Shown here: one piece after another, positions 1 to 8,828 of the stretch
Numbering within the stretch: the stretch's first letter is position 1
Layout of the letters: every line of letters begins with the position of its first letter
Notes under the pieces: model-generated
Databases searched by the model: none
Told to the model about the DNA's origin: nothing
Seen by the model: only the letters and a program-made list of their open reading frames with translations
Made by a program: the position numbers and the translations under genes
Assembly (NCBI GenBank): GCA_902806415.1
Contig: CADCWN010000108.1
Location: 1 to 37,304 of the forward strand
Direction: 5' to 3'
DNA from: an uncultured Thermomicrobiales bacterium
GTDB taxonomy: Bacteria > Chloroflexota > Chloroflexia > Thermomicrobiales > CADCWN01
Length of the DNA: 37,304 bases

Positions 1-373
1 CATCGGCGAACCGCGCGCCAGAGGCGAGGATCGTCGCGCCGATCGCCGTGACGGTGCGCGGCGCGATCGCGTTGCAATCGGCGTAGAGCAGATCCTTGCC
101 GCGCGCCGTCCCCTCGCGCCCGATCGCCGCCGCGACCTGCCCCGCCACCCCGCTCGCCTCGGTCGGCACCAGCACGCAGAGGAGGAGATCGGCCTCGCGC
201 ACCAACTCTTCGGGCGTCGGCACATCCTCGAATCCGGCCTGCGCCGCCAGGGCGCGCGTGCGGTCGCTGCGATCAGCGAGGCAGGTCAACACGCGCAGAC
301 CGCCCGCGCGCAGGGTCGCGCCGATCGCGTGGCCCATATCGCCGGGACTGAGGATTCCCACCGTGCGCACCAT
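1..373 (-). CDS. NAD(P)-dependent oxidoreductase, 6PGDH/beta-hydroxyacid dehydrogenase type (C-terminus outside window)
   Basis: Only the first 124 codons are present; the gene runs off the left edge. The protein begins MVRTVGILSPGDMGHAIG, a Rossmann dinucleotide-binding loop of the form G-x-x-x-P-G-x-M-G found in 6-phosphogluconate dehydrogenase and beta-hydroxyacid dehydrogenases. The later stretch LLYADCNAIAPRTV matches the second conserved segment of the subgroup that carries a DUF1932 C-terminal domain. The ATG at 373-371 has an AGGGAGG-type ribosome binding site just upstream. It lies 87 bases downstream of the MFS gene on the same strand, so co-transcription is likely. The substrate cannot be named because the catalytic C-terminal domain is missing from the window. 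Confidence 0.8.
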   Translation of the reverse strand, partial: MVRTVGILSPGDMGHAIGATLRAGGLRVLTCLADRSDRTRALAAQAGFEDVPTPEELVREADLLLCVLVPTEASGVAGQVAAAIGREGTARGKDLLYADCNAIAPRTVTAIGATILASGARFAD

Positions 374-460
374 CGTCGCCTCCCTTCCGTATGCCGTCCG
401 TGGACAGCCACCGTACCGTGATCCGACGCGGGCCGCAACTCGGGCCGCGCCCCCGTGCAC

Positions 461-1720
461 TCAGGAAGGCGCATTCGCCCCTTCAATATCGCGACCCGGT
501 CGGTGCTCCTCCGCCGTGGAGAGCAAGTGCACGATTCCCCACCCACCGAGCAAGGCCAACGCCGCGAGGCCGAGCACCGCGCGCGGGCCCATGACGCCCG
601 CCAGGATACCGCCGAGCAGCGGGCCAAGCGCATTGCCGAGCGAGAAAGCGCTACCGGAGATGCCGAATGCGGCCCCGCGGCTGCCTGGGGGGACGAGTGC
701 GCCGAGTGAGGCATTCGCCCCCGCATTGAGCCCACCGGTGAAGATTCCAGCGAGGCCGCGCAGCCCGATCAACGACCCGACACCGCCGACCAATGCCTGG
801 AGCCCGGTCATCAGTCCGGCCCCGGCGGTCGCCCAGCCGAGGATACGTCGCTGCCCGATCCGATCGGCCGCCCGACCGCAGAGGATCGCCCCGAGCGCCG
901 ACGTGACGCCGCCGATCCCGAGGACGAGCCCCACCATCGTGGCAATCCTCGTGGAGTCGGGCGAGAGTTGCTGCACGAAGATCGGTAGCACCGGCGACAT
1001 CAGTTGCAGGGAGAACTGGATGAGGAAGATCAGGGCGATCAGCAGGACGAGCGGGCGGGAGGTACCGACGGCGCGCAGGCCAGCTGCCAGCCCCGGCCGC
1101 GCCCCCGCGCTCCCCGCCGGGCGGCGCGACTCGGTGATCCCGAAGAGGACCAGCGCGCCGGCGAGGAGCAGGAGGAGCGCGCCGCTGCGAATCCCCACCC
1201 GGTAGGAGAAGGTGTCGGCGAGGAAACCGCCGATCGCCGGGCCGATCGAGATGCCGACGAAGACGCCGGTCTGGCACAGCCCGATCGCCGTCCCGAAAGA
1301 CTTGCGCGGCGCGAGCCCGGCGACGAGGGTCACGATCGCGGTATTGACGCCGGTGAAGCAGCCGAGCAGGAGGAACAGCGCGGGGAGGGTCTGCACCTGG
1401 CCGACGAAACTGATGACGACGTAGAGGGCGCCCCCGCCGAACAAGGCGCGGCAGACCATAGGCTTCGCCCCGTAGCGGTCGGCCACCGCGCCCCACAAGG
1501 GGCTACAGAGGGTGACCATGATCGCCTGCGAGAAACTGAGCCCCCCGGCCCAGAGGGCCGCGCGCGCCGGATCGGCGATCCCGAGGGTCTGGATGAACAG
1601 CGGCAGGAACGAGGCGGCACAACTGAAACCCATCATCGAGAGGAGTTGCGTCGCGACTGCCAGGGCCACGCCGCGACGCCACCCCGGCGCACCGTCGTGA
1701 TCGTGCGTGTCCGTAGCCAT
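461..1720 (-). CDS. MFS transporter, DHA1-like
   Basis: A 419-residue integral membrane protein with about twelve hydrophobic segments, the normal size for the major facilitator superfamily. The loop between helices 2 and 3 carries the motif A signature (GAVADRYGAKP) and a degenerate copy (GRAADRIGQRR) follows in the second half, as expected from the duplicated 6+6 fold. The N-terminus is short, hydrophilic and His/Asp-rich. The arrangement resembles the drug:H+ antiporter-1 group, so proton-driven efflux of a small molecule is the likeliest role, but the substrate is not evident. A G-rich stretch (AAGGGGG) directly precedes the ATG. The 282 bases upstream, before the helicase gene, hold no convincing gene; a weak minus-strand promoter (TTGCGG, 18 bases, TACCCT at 1844-1815) could serve this gene. 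Confidence 0.85.
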   Translation of the reverse strand: MATDTHDHDGAPGWRRGVALAVATQLLSMMGFSCAASFLPLFIQTLGIADPARAALWAGGLSFSQAIMVTLCSPLWGAVADRYGAKPMVCRALFGGGALYVVISFVGQVQTLPALFLLLGCFTGVNTAIVTLVAGLAPRKSFGTAIGLCQTGVFVGISIGPAIGGFLADTFSYRVGIRSGALLLLLAGALVLFGITESRRPAGSAGARPGLAAGLRAVGTSRPLVLLIALIFLIQFSLQLMSPVLPIFVQQLSPDSTRIATMVGLVLGIGGVTSALGAILCGRAADRIGQRRILGWATAGAGLMTGLQALVGGVGSLIGLRGLAGIFTGGLNAGANASLGALVPPGSRGAAFGISGSAFSLGNALGPLLGGILAGVMGPRAVLGLAALALLGGWGIVHLLSTAEEHRPGRDIEGANAPS

Positions 1721-2002
1721 CCCCCTTCATCTCACCGACGTAGCGCCTTTGCTCGAATCGACGACGCTCGGTGAAAGTGCGACGTCATGGCCGAAACCGT
1801 CGTCCGCCACAGCGAGGGTATCGCACCCCACCGGTTATCCGCAACGGAAACCAACGGAAGCCCGCAGTTGGGTGGTGCTCAAACGGGGACGACCGCCTGG
1901 CGATGGCCCAGGGTAGGGCTCTGTGCGATAAGACGTCGCGAGCGGTGTCCTGTCGCGGTGTTGCGCCGGATCTGGGCAGATGGGGGATTCCGGCCACAAG
2001 GA

Positions 2003-3736
2003 TCAGCGTGGGCGTAGCGCTCCCTGGGGACGCGAAGTGGGGGGAGGCGGCGGGCAGACCCCGCCCGCCCCGCTAACAACCGCGCGGATGATCCGGTAGC
2101 GATAGCCCTGCGCCACCAGGAACCGCTGTCGCCGGGACGCATGGCTGACCTCGGCGGGGTGGTCGGCGACGATGGCGTAGAAACGGGCTGGTTCGTGGCT
2201 GTCGGGTTTCGGGCGGATGATCCTCCCGAGACGCTGCGCTTCCTCCTGGCGGGAGCCGTAATTGCCCGAGACCTCGATCGCCACCCGCGCATTCGGCAGA
2301 TCGAGCGCCGCATTCCCGACCCGCGAGAGGACCAGCACCGGCTCTTCGCCCGCGCGGAAGCGCGCGAACAACACCTCGCGCTCCGGGCGCGGCGTCTCGC
2401 CGCTGACGAGCGGGGCCGCCAGTCGCGCCGCCAGTTCGCGCAGTTGGTCGAGGTACTGGCCGATCACCAAGATCCCCTCTCCGTGGTGTCGCCGCACGAG
2501 ACGGCGCACGACCGCCCACTTCTCCGGCGCGCTGGCGACGATTCGGTGGGACAACTCGCGCGTGGCGTCGGGGGCCAGTGGCACGCGGATCTCGGTGCAG
2601 GCGACCGGCGCGATCCACCCTTCCGCTTCCAATTGGCTCCAGGGGAGATCGAAGACGGTCGGGCCGATCAACGCCGCGAGATCGGCCTCGCGCCCGTCCT
2701 CGCGGATCGGGGTGGCCGTCAGGCCGAGGCGGCGGCGCGCGGCGAGATCGGCGGCGAGGCGAAAGCCGTCGGCGGGCAGGACGTGGGCTTCGTCGAAGAT
2801 GATCAGCCCCCAATCGTGACCGCCGAGCCGATCCAGGTGTACGGCCGCGCGCGCCGCGTTCATACCGCGCGCTGTTTGCCGTGCCGTCAGCATCTGATAG
2901 GTGGCGACCGTCACCGGGTAGATGACTCGTTTGCGCGAATCGTACTCGCCGAGCGATCCGTCGAGAATCGTCGTGAAAGCGCGATAAGCCGCCAGCCATT
3001 GCTGTACCGATATAGTGTTCGGACACAAAATGAGCGTGTGCTGGCCGAGCGCCACGCTGGCACCGATCCCGATAACCGTCTTGCCCGCGCCGCACGGGAG
3101 CAGGATGAGCCCGCTACGGTCGGGGGCGGCAGCGGTCCCTTTCCCCACGAACGCGGCGATCGCCGCGCGCTGATACGGTCGCAGGTTCACCGCCGACGAC
3201 CAGGCGAGGGGGAACGACAGGCCGTCGAGGTAGCCCGCTTCGTCGCGCACCGACCAGCCACGTCGCGCTAGGTGTGCTTTCAGGGGGCCGCGCTGCGACG
3301 GCGTGACCGTGAAGCCGTCTGCGGCCATAGCGTCGGTCGCGGCGATGAACTGCGGCACCAGATCGGCGTCAAGGCGGGGGAGCAGCGCCGGATCATCGGC
3401 GCGAAGGCGTAACGCCCCGCCCTCTCGCACCAGGCGCAGCCGTCCGTAGCGCGCCATCGTCTCCCCGATGAAGCGCTCGACCGCTGTCGGTAGCGGCGCA
3501 CGGCTGGCACGCTGGAGGAAATCGACGATCCGCTCCGGGGTGACGCCCGCCGCCGCCGCGTTCCAGAGGGTCTGACGGGTGAGCCGATACTGATGGAACG
3601 CGCCGGGACATTTTTCGAGGATGGCGAAGCGGCGCAAGGCATCGGCGATCGAGCGCGCCTCGCGGGAGGCGAGCGCGAGGATGAGGCCACCGTCTTGCTG
3701 GATTATGAGCGCGGGTGCGCCCGTTGCTTGTTCCAT
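2003..3736 (-). CDS. XPB-like superfamily 2 DNA helicase
   Basis: A 577-residue protein with the full superfamily 2 motif set: Walker A PCGAGKT (about residues 214-220), DEAH (315-318), TATP (340-343), and motif VI QRLGRIIRPK (501-510). Directly after TATP is REDG, matching the RED motif characteristic of XPB/Ssl2/RAD25 helicases. The first 170 residues match the style of the XPB N-terminal helicase C3/damage-recognition region. Bacterial XPBs are ATP-dependent 3'-5' helicases thought to act in DNA repair. The C-terminus ends in a proline-rich tail (PPPPP), possibly disordered. It is transcribed away from gyrA from a promoter at 3775-3803; the ribosome binding site (GGGAAAG next to ATG) is weak. 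Confidence 0.9.
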   Translation of the reverse strand: MEQATGAPALIIQQDGGLILALASREARSIADALRRFAILEKCPGAFHQYRLTRQTLWNAAAAGVTPERIVDFLQRASRAPLPTAVERFIGETMARYGRLRLVREGGALRLRADDPALLPRLDADLVPQFIAATDAMAADGFTVTPSQRGPLKAHLARRGWSVRDEAGYLDGLSFPLAWSSAVNLRPYQRAAIAAFVGKGTAAAPDRSGLILLPCGAGKTVIGIGASVALGQHTLILCPNTISVQQWLAAYRAFTTILDGSLGEYDSRKRVIYPVTVATYQMLTARQTARGMNAARAAVHLDRLGGHDWGLIIFDEAHVLPADGFRLAADLAARRRLGLTATPIREDGREADLAALIGPTVFDLPWSQLEAEGWIAPVACTEIRVPLAPDATRELSHRIVASAPEKWAVVRRLVRRHHGEGILVIGQYLDQLRELAARLAAPLVSGETPRPEREVLFARFRAGEEPVLVLSRVGNAALDLPNARVAIEVSGNYGSRQEEAQRLGRIIRPKPDSHEPARFYAIVADHPAEVSHASRRQRFLVAQGYRYRIIRAVVSGAGGVCPPPPPTSRPQGALRPR

Positions 3737-3774
3737 CTTTCCCGAGAATTCCGTTCGCCGCCGCGTCCGTTCAT

Positions 3775-3803
3775 AGTGTACCTCTACATGCAGTCAGGTT
3801 CAA
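3775..3803 (-). promoter_or_regulatory. Predicted promoter of the XPB-like helicase
   Basis: Read on the minus strand: TTGAAC (3803-3798), a 17-base spacer, then TACACT (3780-3775). This is close to the sigma-70 consensus and leaves a leader of about 30 bases before the ATG at 3736. The -35 box overlaps the region upstream of the gyrA -10 box, so the two divergent promoters share DNA. Prediction from sequence only. Confidence 0.55.
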
Positions 3804-3816
3804 AACCGCCCGTTTA

Positions 3817-3825
3817 TGGTATACT
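3817..3825 (+). promoter_or_regulatory. Predicted extended -10 promoter of gyrA
   Basis: TGG followed by TATACT forms an extended -10 element about 60 bases before the gyrA start. No good -35 sits at 17 bases; TTCAAA at 3799-3804 is the nearest candidate at 15 bases. Similar TGGTA-type -10 elements precede several other genes in this window. Confidence 0.5.
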
Positions 3826-3887
3826 TGGGAGGTTTGGAAAAGCGTTTGCGCCAGGTCGATCGGGTGCGCTGAGAGCAAGGAGTGTCG

Positions 3888-6374
3888 ATGGAAATCGGGA
3901 CAGTTCGGCTGGTCAATATCGAGAACGAGATGCGCCAATCGTATCTCGATTACTCGATGAGCGTGATCGTGCAGCGCGCCCTCCCCGATGTGCGCGACGG
4001 GATGAAGCCGGTGCAGCGCCGCGTCCTCTACTCGATGCACGAGATGGGGCTGCGTCGCAACGGTCGGCATCGCAAGAGCGCCGGTATCGTCGGCGAGGTG
4101 ATGAAGAACTATCACCCGCACGGCGACTCCTCGATCTACGGCGCGCTGGCCCACCTCGTGCAGCCGTGGTCGATGCGCTACCCGCTGATCGATGGTCAGG
4201 GGAACTTCGGCTCGGTCGATGGCGATCTCCCGGCGGCGATGCGCTACACCGAGGCCCGGATGGCCGAGATCACCGAGGAGTTGCTGCGCGACATCGACAA
4301 GAATACCGTCGAGTACCGCACCAACTATGACGACAGCATGCGCGAGCCGACCGTCCTGCCGGCCCGCCTCCCGGCGTTGTTGCTGAACGGTGCGGCCGGT
4401 ATCGCCGTCGGGATGGCGACGAATATCCCGCCGCACAATCTGCGCGAGATTTGCGACGCGATCACCTTCCTGATCGACCATCCCGAGGGGACACTGGAAC
4501 AGTTGCTCGAGATCGTGCAAGGGCCGGACTTCCCGACCGGCGGCACCATCCTCGGTCGTGAGGGGATCAAGCAGGCGTATGCCACCGGGCGGGGGCGCGT
4601 CGTCATCCGGGCGAAGGCGTTCATCGAGGAAGCGGCCCGCAACAACCGCTTCCAAATCATCGTCACCGAGTTGCCGTTCCAGGTGAACAAATCGACCCTG
4701 ATCGAGAGGATGGCCTCCCTCGTCAAAGAGGGGACGATCGATGGGATCAGCGACCTGCGCGACGAGTCCGACCGCAACGGGATGCGGATCGTCATCGAGT
4801 TGAAGCGCGAGGCGCAGCCGCGCAAGGTGCTGAACAGCCTCTTCAAGCACACCGCGATGCAGAGCACATTCGGCGTCAATACCCTGGCGCTGGTCGATGG
4901 GAAGCAGCCGCGCGTCCTGACCCTCAAGCGCACGATCCAGTACTTCATCGAGCATCGCCAGGATGTCATCCGCCGCCGCTCGATCTTCGAGTTGGAAAAG
5001 GCCCGCCAGCGCGCCCATATCCTCGAAGGGTTGCGGATTGCCCTCGATCATATCGACGAGGTGATCAGCACCATCCGCGCCTCGCGCACTACCGAGTCGG
5101 CGCGCAACAACCTGATGAAGGCGTACCAGCTCAGCGAGTCGCAGGCGAATGCGATCCTCGACATCCGCCTCGCGCGCCTGGCCCAACTGGAACGCAGGAA
5201 GATCGACGACGAGTACAAGGAGATCCTGCAGCAGATCAAGGGGCTGGAGACGCTGCTCGCCGACGAGCAGAAGGTCCTGGCGGTGATCAAGGAGGACATG
5301 ATCTACCTGCGGGAGAAGTACGGCGACGATCGCCGCACGGTCATCCGCGAGGGCGATGGCGAGATCTCCGACGAGGATCTGATCCCGGAGATTAACGTCC
5401 TGCTGACGCTGACGAACAAAGGCTATGTCAAGCGCCTGCCTGACGACACCTATCGCACGCAGCACCGCGGCGGGCGCGGCGTCAGCGGCCTGACGATGCG
5501 CGAGGAAGACGATGTCCAGCACATCATCTCCTGCAACACGATGGACACCCTCCTTTTCTTCACCAATCAGGGGCGCTGCTACTCGCTGAAGGCGCACGAG
5601 ATCCCTGATGCCAGCCGCACCGCGAAGGGGACGCCGATCGTCAATCTGCTGACACTGCAACCCGACGAAGTGGTGACGATGCCGATGGCGGTCAAGGACT
5701 TCTCCGGCGCGAGCTATCTGGTCTTGGCGACGCGCAAGGGGAAGATCAAGCGCACCCCGCTGAGTCAGTTCGCACAAGTGCGCGCGAACGGCCTGATCGC
5801 GTTAGGGATCGACGAGGGTGACGAGCTGGCCTGGGTGCGGATGAGCAAGGGCGATCAGGATGTGATCGTCGTGACGGCACAGGGCAAATCGATCCGCTTT
5901 GGCGAGACGGACGCCCGCCCGATGGGGCGGCAGGCCGCCGGGGTGACGGCGATCAGGCTCGCCGCGGGCGATGTCGTCGTCGGGATGGATATCGTCGAAC
6001 CTGGGCGCGATCTCGTCTTCGTCTCGGCCAACGGTTTCGGCAAGCGCACCCCGATCGACGACTATCCCCGGCAGGGTCGCGGCGGGAGTGGTGTCATCGC
6101 CATGCGAGTGACCGATAAGACCGGGCTGCTCGTCGGTGCCCGCATGGCGACGGTCGAGGACAACCTGATGATGATCACCCAGAAGGGGATCGTCATCAGG
6201 ATTCAGGGTGAGCAAATCTCGCGGATCGGCCGGGCCACGCAGGGTGTCACCCTGATGAAGGTCGGCAAGAGCGACCGCCTCGTCTCGATGGCGCTGGTCG
6301 ATAGCACCCAGAACAACGGCGAGGATGGCGTGGCGGACCTCGAAGCGCTCGAGGTCGTCGCCCAGGCGGACTAA
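3888..6374 (+). CDS. gyrA: DNA gyrase subunit A
   Basis: GyrA is the DNA-cleaving subunit of the type IIA topoisomerase that introduces negative supercoils with ATP and GyrB. The 828-residue protein has the winged-helix/tower region, the catalytic tyrosine in AAMRYTEARM (Tyr about 120) and a six-bladed C-terminal propeller with the GyrA box QHRGGRG (about 525), which separates it from ParC. The start is ATG 3888 because AAGGAG (3877-3882) lies 5 bases upstream; a GTG at 3882 would overlap that site. In the quinolone-binding segment (GDSSIYGALA) the Ser equivalent to E. coli Ser83 is kept, but the position of Asp87 is Gly (codon 4140-4142). gyrB is not in the window. A strong terminator follows, so it appears monocistronic. 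Confidence 0.96.
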   Translation: MEIGTVRLVNIENEMRQSYLDYSMSVIVQRALPDVRDGMKPVQRRVLYSMHEMGLRRNGRHRKSAGIVGEVMKNYHPHGDSSIYGALAHLVQPWSMRYPLIDGQGNFGSVDGDLPAAMRYTEARMAEITEELLRDIDKNTVEYRTNYDDSMREPTVLPARLPALLLNGAAGIAVGMATNIPPHNLREICDAITFLIDHPEGTLEQLLEIVQGPDFPTGGTILGREGIKQAYATGRGRVVIRAKAFIEEAARNNRFQIIVTELPFQVNKSTLIERMASLVKEGTIDGISDLRDESDRNGMRIVIELKREAQPRKVLNSLFKHTAMQSTFGVNTLALVDGKQPRVLTLKRTIQYFIEHRQDVIRRRSIFELEKARQRAHILEGLRIALDHIDEVISTIRASRTTESARNNLMKAYQLSESQANAILDIRLARLAQLERRKIDDEYKEILQQIKGLETLLADEQKVLAVIKEDMIYLREKYGDDRRTVIREGDGEISDEDLIPEINVLLTLTNKGYVKRLPDDTYRTQHRGGRGVSGLTMREEDDVQHIISCNTMDTLLFFTNQGRCYSLKAHEIPDASRTAKGTPIVNLLTLQPDEVVTMPMAVKDFSGASYLVLATRKGKIKRTPLSQFAQVRANGLIALGIDEGDELAWVRMSKGDQDVIVVTAQGKSIRFGETDARPMGRQAAGVTAIRLAAGDVVVGMDIVEPGRDLVFVSANGFGKRTPIDDYPRQGRGGSGVIAMRVTDKTGLLVGARMATVEDNLMMITQKGIVIRIQGEQISRIGRATQGVTLMKVGKSDRLVSMALVDSTQNNGEDGVADLEALEVVAQAD

Positions 6375-6387
6375 AGCAGGCGGCTTG

Positions 6388-6424
6388 CGGGGGGTGGCCG
6401 ATCCGGCCACCCCCCGTTTTCGTT
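6388..6424 (+). terminator. Rho-independent terminator of gyrA
   Basis: A perfect 13-bp GC-rich stem (6388-6400 with 6404-6416) closes a 3-base loop and is followed by TTTTCGTT. It starts 14 bases after the gyrA stop codon. Confidence 0.9.
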
Positions 6425-6488
6425 CACCATCCTGCCGGTGGAACCGATTGATCATACCCGCGCAGGGCGGCAGCGCAGCAGTGCCACC

Positions 6489-6518
6489 TTGCACCGGAAC
6501 CAAACGTGCTGGTAGGAT
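6489..6518 (+). promoter_or_regulatory. Predicted promoter of the leader-peptide/tet-remnant transcript
   Basis: TTGCAC (6489-6494), an 18-base spacer and TAGGAT (6513-6518) preceded by TGG as an extended -10. It places the start of transcription near 6525, about 60 bases before the leader ORF. It could also drive the ABC exporter genes downstream, since no terminator is evident before 7086. Confidence 0.5.
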
Positions 6519-6583
6519 ACGTCTCGGCTAGGTACCCCGACGCTGGAGTGTCGTCACCTTCGCGAGGCACGAGGAGGATCCCG

Positions 6584-6688
6584 ATGAGGCACCTGTTGAA
6601 GAACCCAACGTTCGGATGTTTCTTCAACGGGAGTGCCATGCATGGCAATTGTCAATATCGGGAGCCCGACGCATACTCATGCCGGTAA
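6584..6688 (+). CDS. Leader peptide of a ribosomal-protection-type resistance gene
   Basis: A 34-codon ORF starting MRHLLKNPTFGCFFNG, with an excellent ribosome binding site (AGGAGG at 6572-6577, 6 bases before ATG). Its codons 4-15 lie inside a 9-bp inverted repeat. It overlaps the start of the degenerate Tet-type gene (ATG 6642) in another frame. Short leader ORFs with attenuator hairpins are known upstream of tet(M) in Tn916-like elements, and the NPTFGCFF core resembles, from memory, leaders of that class. The tail of the present ORF past about codon 16 reads into the downstream gene and may be longer than the ancestral leader. It is probably a regulatory peptide with no function after release. 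Confidence 0.65.
   Translation: MRHLLKNPTFGCFFNGSAMHGNCQYREPDAYSCR
6595..6628 (+). promoter_or_regulatory. Attenuator-like hairpin in the leader ORF
   Basis: GTTGAAGAA (6595-6603) is perfectly complementary to TTCTTCAAC (6620-6628), with a 16-base loop. The 3' arm abuts GGGAG (6629-6633), the ribosome binding site of the tet remnant at 6642. Translation or stalling within the leader would change whether this stem forms, the classic layout of an antibiotic-responsive attenuator. No long U-run follows, so translational control is as plausible as transcriptional. Confidence 0.6.
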
Positions 6689-6929
6689 ATCAAGTCTGAC
6701 CGCGCGGCTGCGCTACGCCGCCGGGGCCAGCGACGGATCACCCTCGAACAACCTGATCGACGCGCCCGGCCACCCGGCTTTCCTCGCCGAGGTGGAACGG
6801 GTGTTGCGCATGCCCGCTCGCGCGCTGATGCGGGCATCGCAGCGACCGCGTCCTCCCAACCTCCTCTTCGTGAACAAGGAACCACCCAACAGCAAAGAAT
6901 ACCCGCCGCCCGATGCACGGCGGGCCTAG
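6642..6929 (+). pseudogene. Remnant of a Tet(M)/Tet(W)-type ribosomal protection GTPase
   Basis: The 95-codon frame begins MAIVNIGSPTHTHAGKSSL, clearly related to the start of ribosomal protection proteins (MKIINIGILAHVDAGKTTL). It then jumps to a G3-like segment NNLIDAPGHPAFLAEVERVL (family: DTPGH) and a G4-like segment LLFVNKEPP (family: NKID). Switch I and the stretch between G3 and G4 are deleted, NKxD is lost, and everything after the GTPase core (over 500 residues in intact members) is missing. The full proteins are EF-G paralogues that remove tetracycline from the ribosome; this fragment cannot do so. The 156 bases from 6930 to 7085 contain no recognisable gene. The intact leader and good start suggest decay or recombination of a formerly working gene. 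Confidence 0.8.
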
Positions 6930-7085
6930 CACCATGCCGTCCATTCGGCACTAGCCGGGCGCGAGTGCAGGTGCGCCGAGGGCTGCGCGCCTTCACTGAG
7001 AGGCGGTTGCTGCTGCGCGCGGCGTTCTTCAGGCCAATGTACTCGGGGCTGTGCCAACCGTGCGCGGCGAGATGAGGAGTTCCCT

Positions 7086-8828
7086 GTGCAAACGCTGAAC
7101 CGCTACTGGCGGCTGTTGGCCCGCTATCTGCGCCCACAGCGGTCACGGATGGGGCTGCTGGCGGTGATCCTCTGCGGCACGATCGGTATGCAGGTGGCCA
7201 CGCCGCTGGTGGCGAGCAGCTTCATCGACCGGGCTACTGCCGGCGGGTCGCTGTCCGAGTTGATCGGGCTGGCGCTGCTGGCCCTGGCCCTGGCTCTGGC
7301 GGGGCAGGGCGGGGCGGTCGCCGAGACCTACGTGGCCGAAAATGTGGGCTGGACGGCCACGAACGCGCTGCGCGCCGACCTGATCACCCACCTGCTGCGG
7401 CTGGATCCCTCGTTTCACACGGCCCACACGCCGGGCGAGTTGATCGAGCGGGTAGACGGCGACGTCGCCACCCTGGCCCGCTTCTTCTCGCGGTTCGTGG
7501 TCTACGTGCTCGGCAACGGTATCCTGGTCGCGGGTATGCTCGGTCTGCTCATCCATGTGGACTGGCGGATTGGCCTGGGGCTGACCGCCTTTGTCGCGCT
7601 GGCCTTGATCGCCATGCTGCGCATCCGCGCCCTGGCAATCCCCTCCTGGGCCGCTGAGCGCCAGGCCAGCGCCGACTTCTACGGCTTCCTGGGGGAATAC
7701 CTGGCCGGCCTGGAGGATATCCGGTCCAGCGGTGCCGGCGCATTCGTGCTGCGCCGCTGCGCCGAGGTGATGCGATCGTGGCTGGCCGCGACGCGCAGGG
7801 CACAGATGCGAGGCTACGCCCTGATCGCCACTAGCCAGGGGCTGTTCGCGCTCGGCACGACGGTCGCCTTCGCCCTGGGCGCCATCCTCTTCCGGTCCGG
7901 CACGCTGACCATCGGCACCGTCTATCTGGTCTTCCAGTACACCGCGATGCTGCGCCAGCCGACCGAGCAGATCCGCAACGAAGTGCAGGAGCTGCAACAG
8001 GCGGACGCCAGCATGGGTCGTGTCGAGGCGCTCCTCGGCACGACGCCGCGCCTGGGCGATGGCCCCGGTGCCGCGCTACCGCCGGGACCACTGGCGGTGG
8101 AACTGGACGGCGTTTCGTTCGGCTATGCGACAGACATCCCGGTCCTGCACGGGATCAGCGCGTGCGTGGAGGCCGGCCGCGTACTCGGTGTGGTGGGGCG
8201 CACGGGCAGCGGCAAGACCACCCTGACGCGGCTCCTCCCGCGCTTCTATGATCCGCTGGCGGGCGTGGTGCGCCTGGGGGGTGTGGATCTGCGGGAAGTG
8301 CGCCTCGCGGCGGTGCGCGGGCGCATCGGCCTGGTCAGCCAGGAGGTCCATCTCTTCGACGCCAGCGTGCGCGACAACCTGACCCTCTTCGACGACGACG
8401 TGCCGGATGACCGGATCGCCGACGTGCTGGAACTCCTGGGCCTGGCCGACTGGCTGCGGGCGCTACCGCGCGGATTGGACACCCCCCTGGGGCCAGGTGG
8501 GGCTGGACTCTCTGCCGGGCAGGCCCAGGTGCTGGCCTGCGCGCGCATCTTCCTGCGCGATCCCGACGTGGTGATCCTGGACGAGGCGTCCTCGCGCCTC
8601 GACCCGGCCACGGAGCGACTGGTGCATACGGCCTTGAGTCGGTTGCTCGCCGGTCGCACCGGGATCATCGTGGCGCACCGGCTGTCCACGATCGAATTCG
8701 CCGACGACATTCTGGTCCTGGAAGACGGGCGGGTGCGCGAGCACGGGCCGCGACTCGCCCTCGCCGCCGATCCGACCTCGCGCTTCGCCGGGTTGCTGCG
8801 GGTTGCCACGGAGGAGATCGCCCTATGA
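7086..8828 (+). CDS. ABC exporter half-transporter, first subunit of heterodimer
   Basis: A 580-residue protein with an N-terminal six-helix exporter membrane domain (about 20-310) fused to a nucleotide-binding domain: Walker A GRTGSGKT (371-378), Q-loop Gln about 419, signature LSAGQ (475-479), Walker B VVILDE (495-500) with catalytic Glu, and H-loop His about 531. The signature deviates from LSGGQ. The start is GTG 7086, preceded by GAGGAG (7074-7079) at 6 bases. The stop overlaps the next start by four bases (ATGA), indicating translational coupling and an obligate pair. Multidrug or peptide export is typical of such pairs; the substrate is unknown. Its position behind a tetracycline-type leader and remnant hints at drug efflux but does not prove it. 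Confidence 0.9.
   Translation: MQTLNRYWRLLARYLRPQRSRMGLLAVILCGTIGMQVATPLVASSFIDRATAGGSLSELIGLALLALALALAGQGGAVAETYVAENVGWTATNALRADLITHLLRLDPSFHTAHTPGELIERVDGDVATLARFFSRFVVYVLGNGILVAGMLGLLIHVDWRIGLGLTAFVALALIAMLRIRALAIPSWAAERQASADFYGFLGEYLAGLEDIRSSGAGAFVLRRCAEVMRSWLAATRRAQMRGYALIATSQGLFALGTTVAFALGAILFRSGTLTIGTVYLVFQYTAMLRQPTEQIRNEVQELQQADASMGRVEALLGTTPRLGDGPGAALPPGPLAVELDGVSFGYATDIPVLHGISACVEAGRVLGVVGRTGSGKTTLTRLLPRFYDPLAGVVRLGGVDLREVRLAAVRGRIGLVSQEVHLFDASVRDNLTLFDDDVPDDRIADVLELLGLADWLRALPRGLDTPLGPGGAGLSAGQAQVLACARIFLRDPDVVILDEASSRLDPATERLVHTALSRLLAGRTGIIVAHRLSTIEFADDILVLEDGRVREHGPRLALAADPTSRFAGLLRVATEEIAL

Noticed and set aside
3771..5777. A 668-codon open frame on the minus strand opposite gyrA
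   Set aside because: It is the shadow of a GC-rich gene; composition is His/Arg/Asp/Leu-rich without domains, and the plus strand encodes a full gyrA.
6930..7085. Further remnants of the Tet-type gene (e.g. a domain IV-like LGAVPTVRGE)
   Set aside because: The resemblance is too short and ambiguous to support; treated as non-coding spacer.
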